This document shows, in pieces, positions 6,640 through 6,691 of a stretch of DNA of 6,691 nt. Position 1 is the first letter of the stretch. Every line of letters starts with the position of its first letter. Origin of the DNA: Pseudomonadota bacterium (lineage in GTDB: Bacteria > Pseudomonadota > Alphaproteobacteria > Sphingomonadales > Sphingomonadaceae). The stretch covers positions 1 through 6,691 of the forward strand of contig JAEZBH010000259.1 in the NCBI GenBank assembly GCA_023427285.1, read 5' to 3'. The position numbers were made by a program, and so were the translations under genes. The notes below the pieces were generated by a model. The model made no database searches. It was not told the origin of the DNA and was given only the letters and a program-made list of their open reading frames with translations.

Positions 6640-6654
6640 CTACCTTGAAGGTAG
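6640..6654. promoter_or_regulatory. 15-base palindrome in the leader of the flagellin-like gene
   Basis: CTACCTTGAAGGTAG is a perfect inverted repeat: 7-base arms around one central base. It lies 4 bases upstream of the Shine-Dalgarno and just downstream of the CtrA-like box. As DNA it could be an operator for a dimeric regulator. As RNA it folds into a 6-bp stem with a 3-base loop at the start of the leader, where it could affect translation or stability. Confidence 0.45.
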
Positions 6655-6659
6655 AGTCG

Positions 6660-6674
6660 TTACCAACCCGTTAA
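6660..6674 (-). promoter_or_regulatory. CtrA-like box
   Basis: The - strand reads TTAACGGGTTGGTAA, that is TTAA-N7-GTAA. This is one mismatch from the CtrA consensus TTAA-N7-TTAA used at many alphaproteobacterial flagellar promoters (established for Caulobacter and relatives). It lies 40-54 bases upstream of the GTG start, consistent with control of flagellar gene expression. A seven-of-eight match can occur by chance. Confidence 0.4.
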
Positions 6675-6689
6675 TTCGGCCAATGTCAA
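6661..6689 (-). promoter_or_regulatory. Possible sigma-70-type promoter of the flagellar pair
   Basis: The - strand has a perfect TTGACA (6684-6689) and, after exactly 17 bases, TTGGTA (6661-6666), a poor -10. The CtrA-like box overlaps the spacer and the -10. In this reading CtrA binding would block or remodel the promoter, and transcription would begin near the palindrome at 6640-6654. The true -10 may differ, and the window ends 2 bases past the -35, so upstream sites are not visible. Confidence 0.3.
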
Positions 6690-6691
6690 AC

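Noticed and set aside
4455..6674. A 739-codon open frame on the + strand, opposite the flagellin-like gene
   Set aside because: It lies in exact codon register with the - strand gene, so its stops would require TTA, CTA or TCA codons in that gene, which GC-rich genomes avoid. The translation is low-complexity Ala/Gly/Arg/Val with no recognisable domain. The - strand frame has clear flagellin-like and propeller features and a good ribosome site.

Overview
The window looks like chromosomal DNA of a GC-rich, flagellated alphaproteobacterium. Three things point there: an Irr-type Fur-family regulator, a malic enzyme fused to a phosphotransacetylase-like domain, and a large flagellin-like/beta-propeller protein with a CtrA-like box upstream. 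Coding DNA is GC-rich and avoids TTA, CTA and TCA codons. The species cannot be named from this sequence.

Layout. On the + strand are the 3' part of a malic enzyme gene (3-1379) and, after a 77-base gap with a hairpin, an alpha/beta hydrolase gene (1457-2236). The other three genes are on the - strand. irr (2392-2919) converges on the hydrolase across a 155-base gap holding a strong hairpin. Beyond irr is a gene-poor gap of about 440 bases (2920-3360) with an extremely AT-rich core (16% GC over 2991-3110). Then comes a two-gene unit read right to left: a 941-residue flagellar-type protein (3795-6620) followed by a 144-residue exported FliL-like protein (3361-3795). Their stop and start codons overlap in TGATG. 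The promoter region of that unit (6621-6691) is cut by the window edge but shows a strong Shine-Dalgarno, a 15-base palindrome, a CtrA-like box and a TTGACA hexamer.

How the parts relate. The malic enzyme (carbon metabolism) and the hydrolase (substrate unknown) may be cotranscribed but share no evident pathway. irr has its own promoter-like -10 in the AT-rich gap. The flagellar pair is probably co-translated. The most interesting items are the architecture of the 941-residue protein (flagellin-like modules bracketing a roughly seven-bladed propeller), its coupled exported partner, and the AT-rich island with a single open frame of 45 codons. I found no RNA genes, CRISPR arrays, insertion sequences or phage genes.
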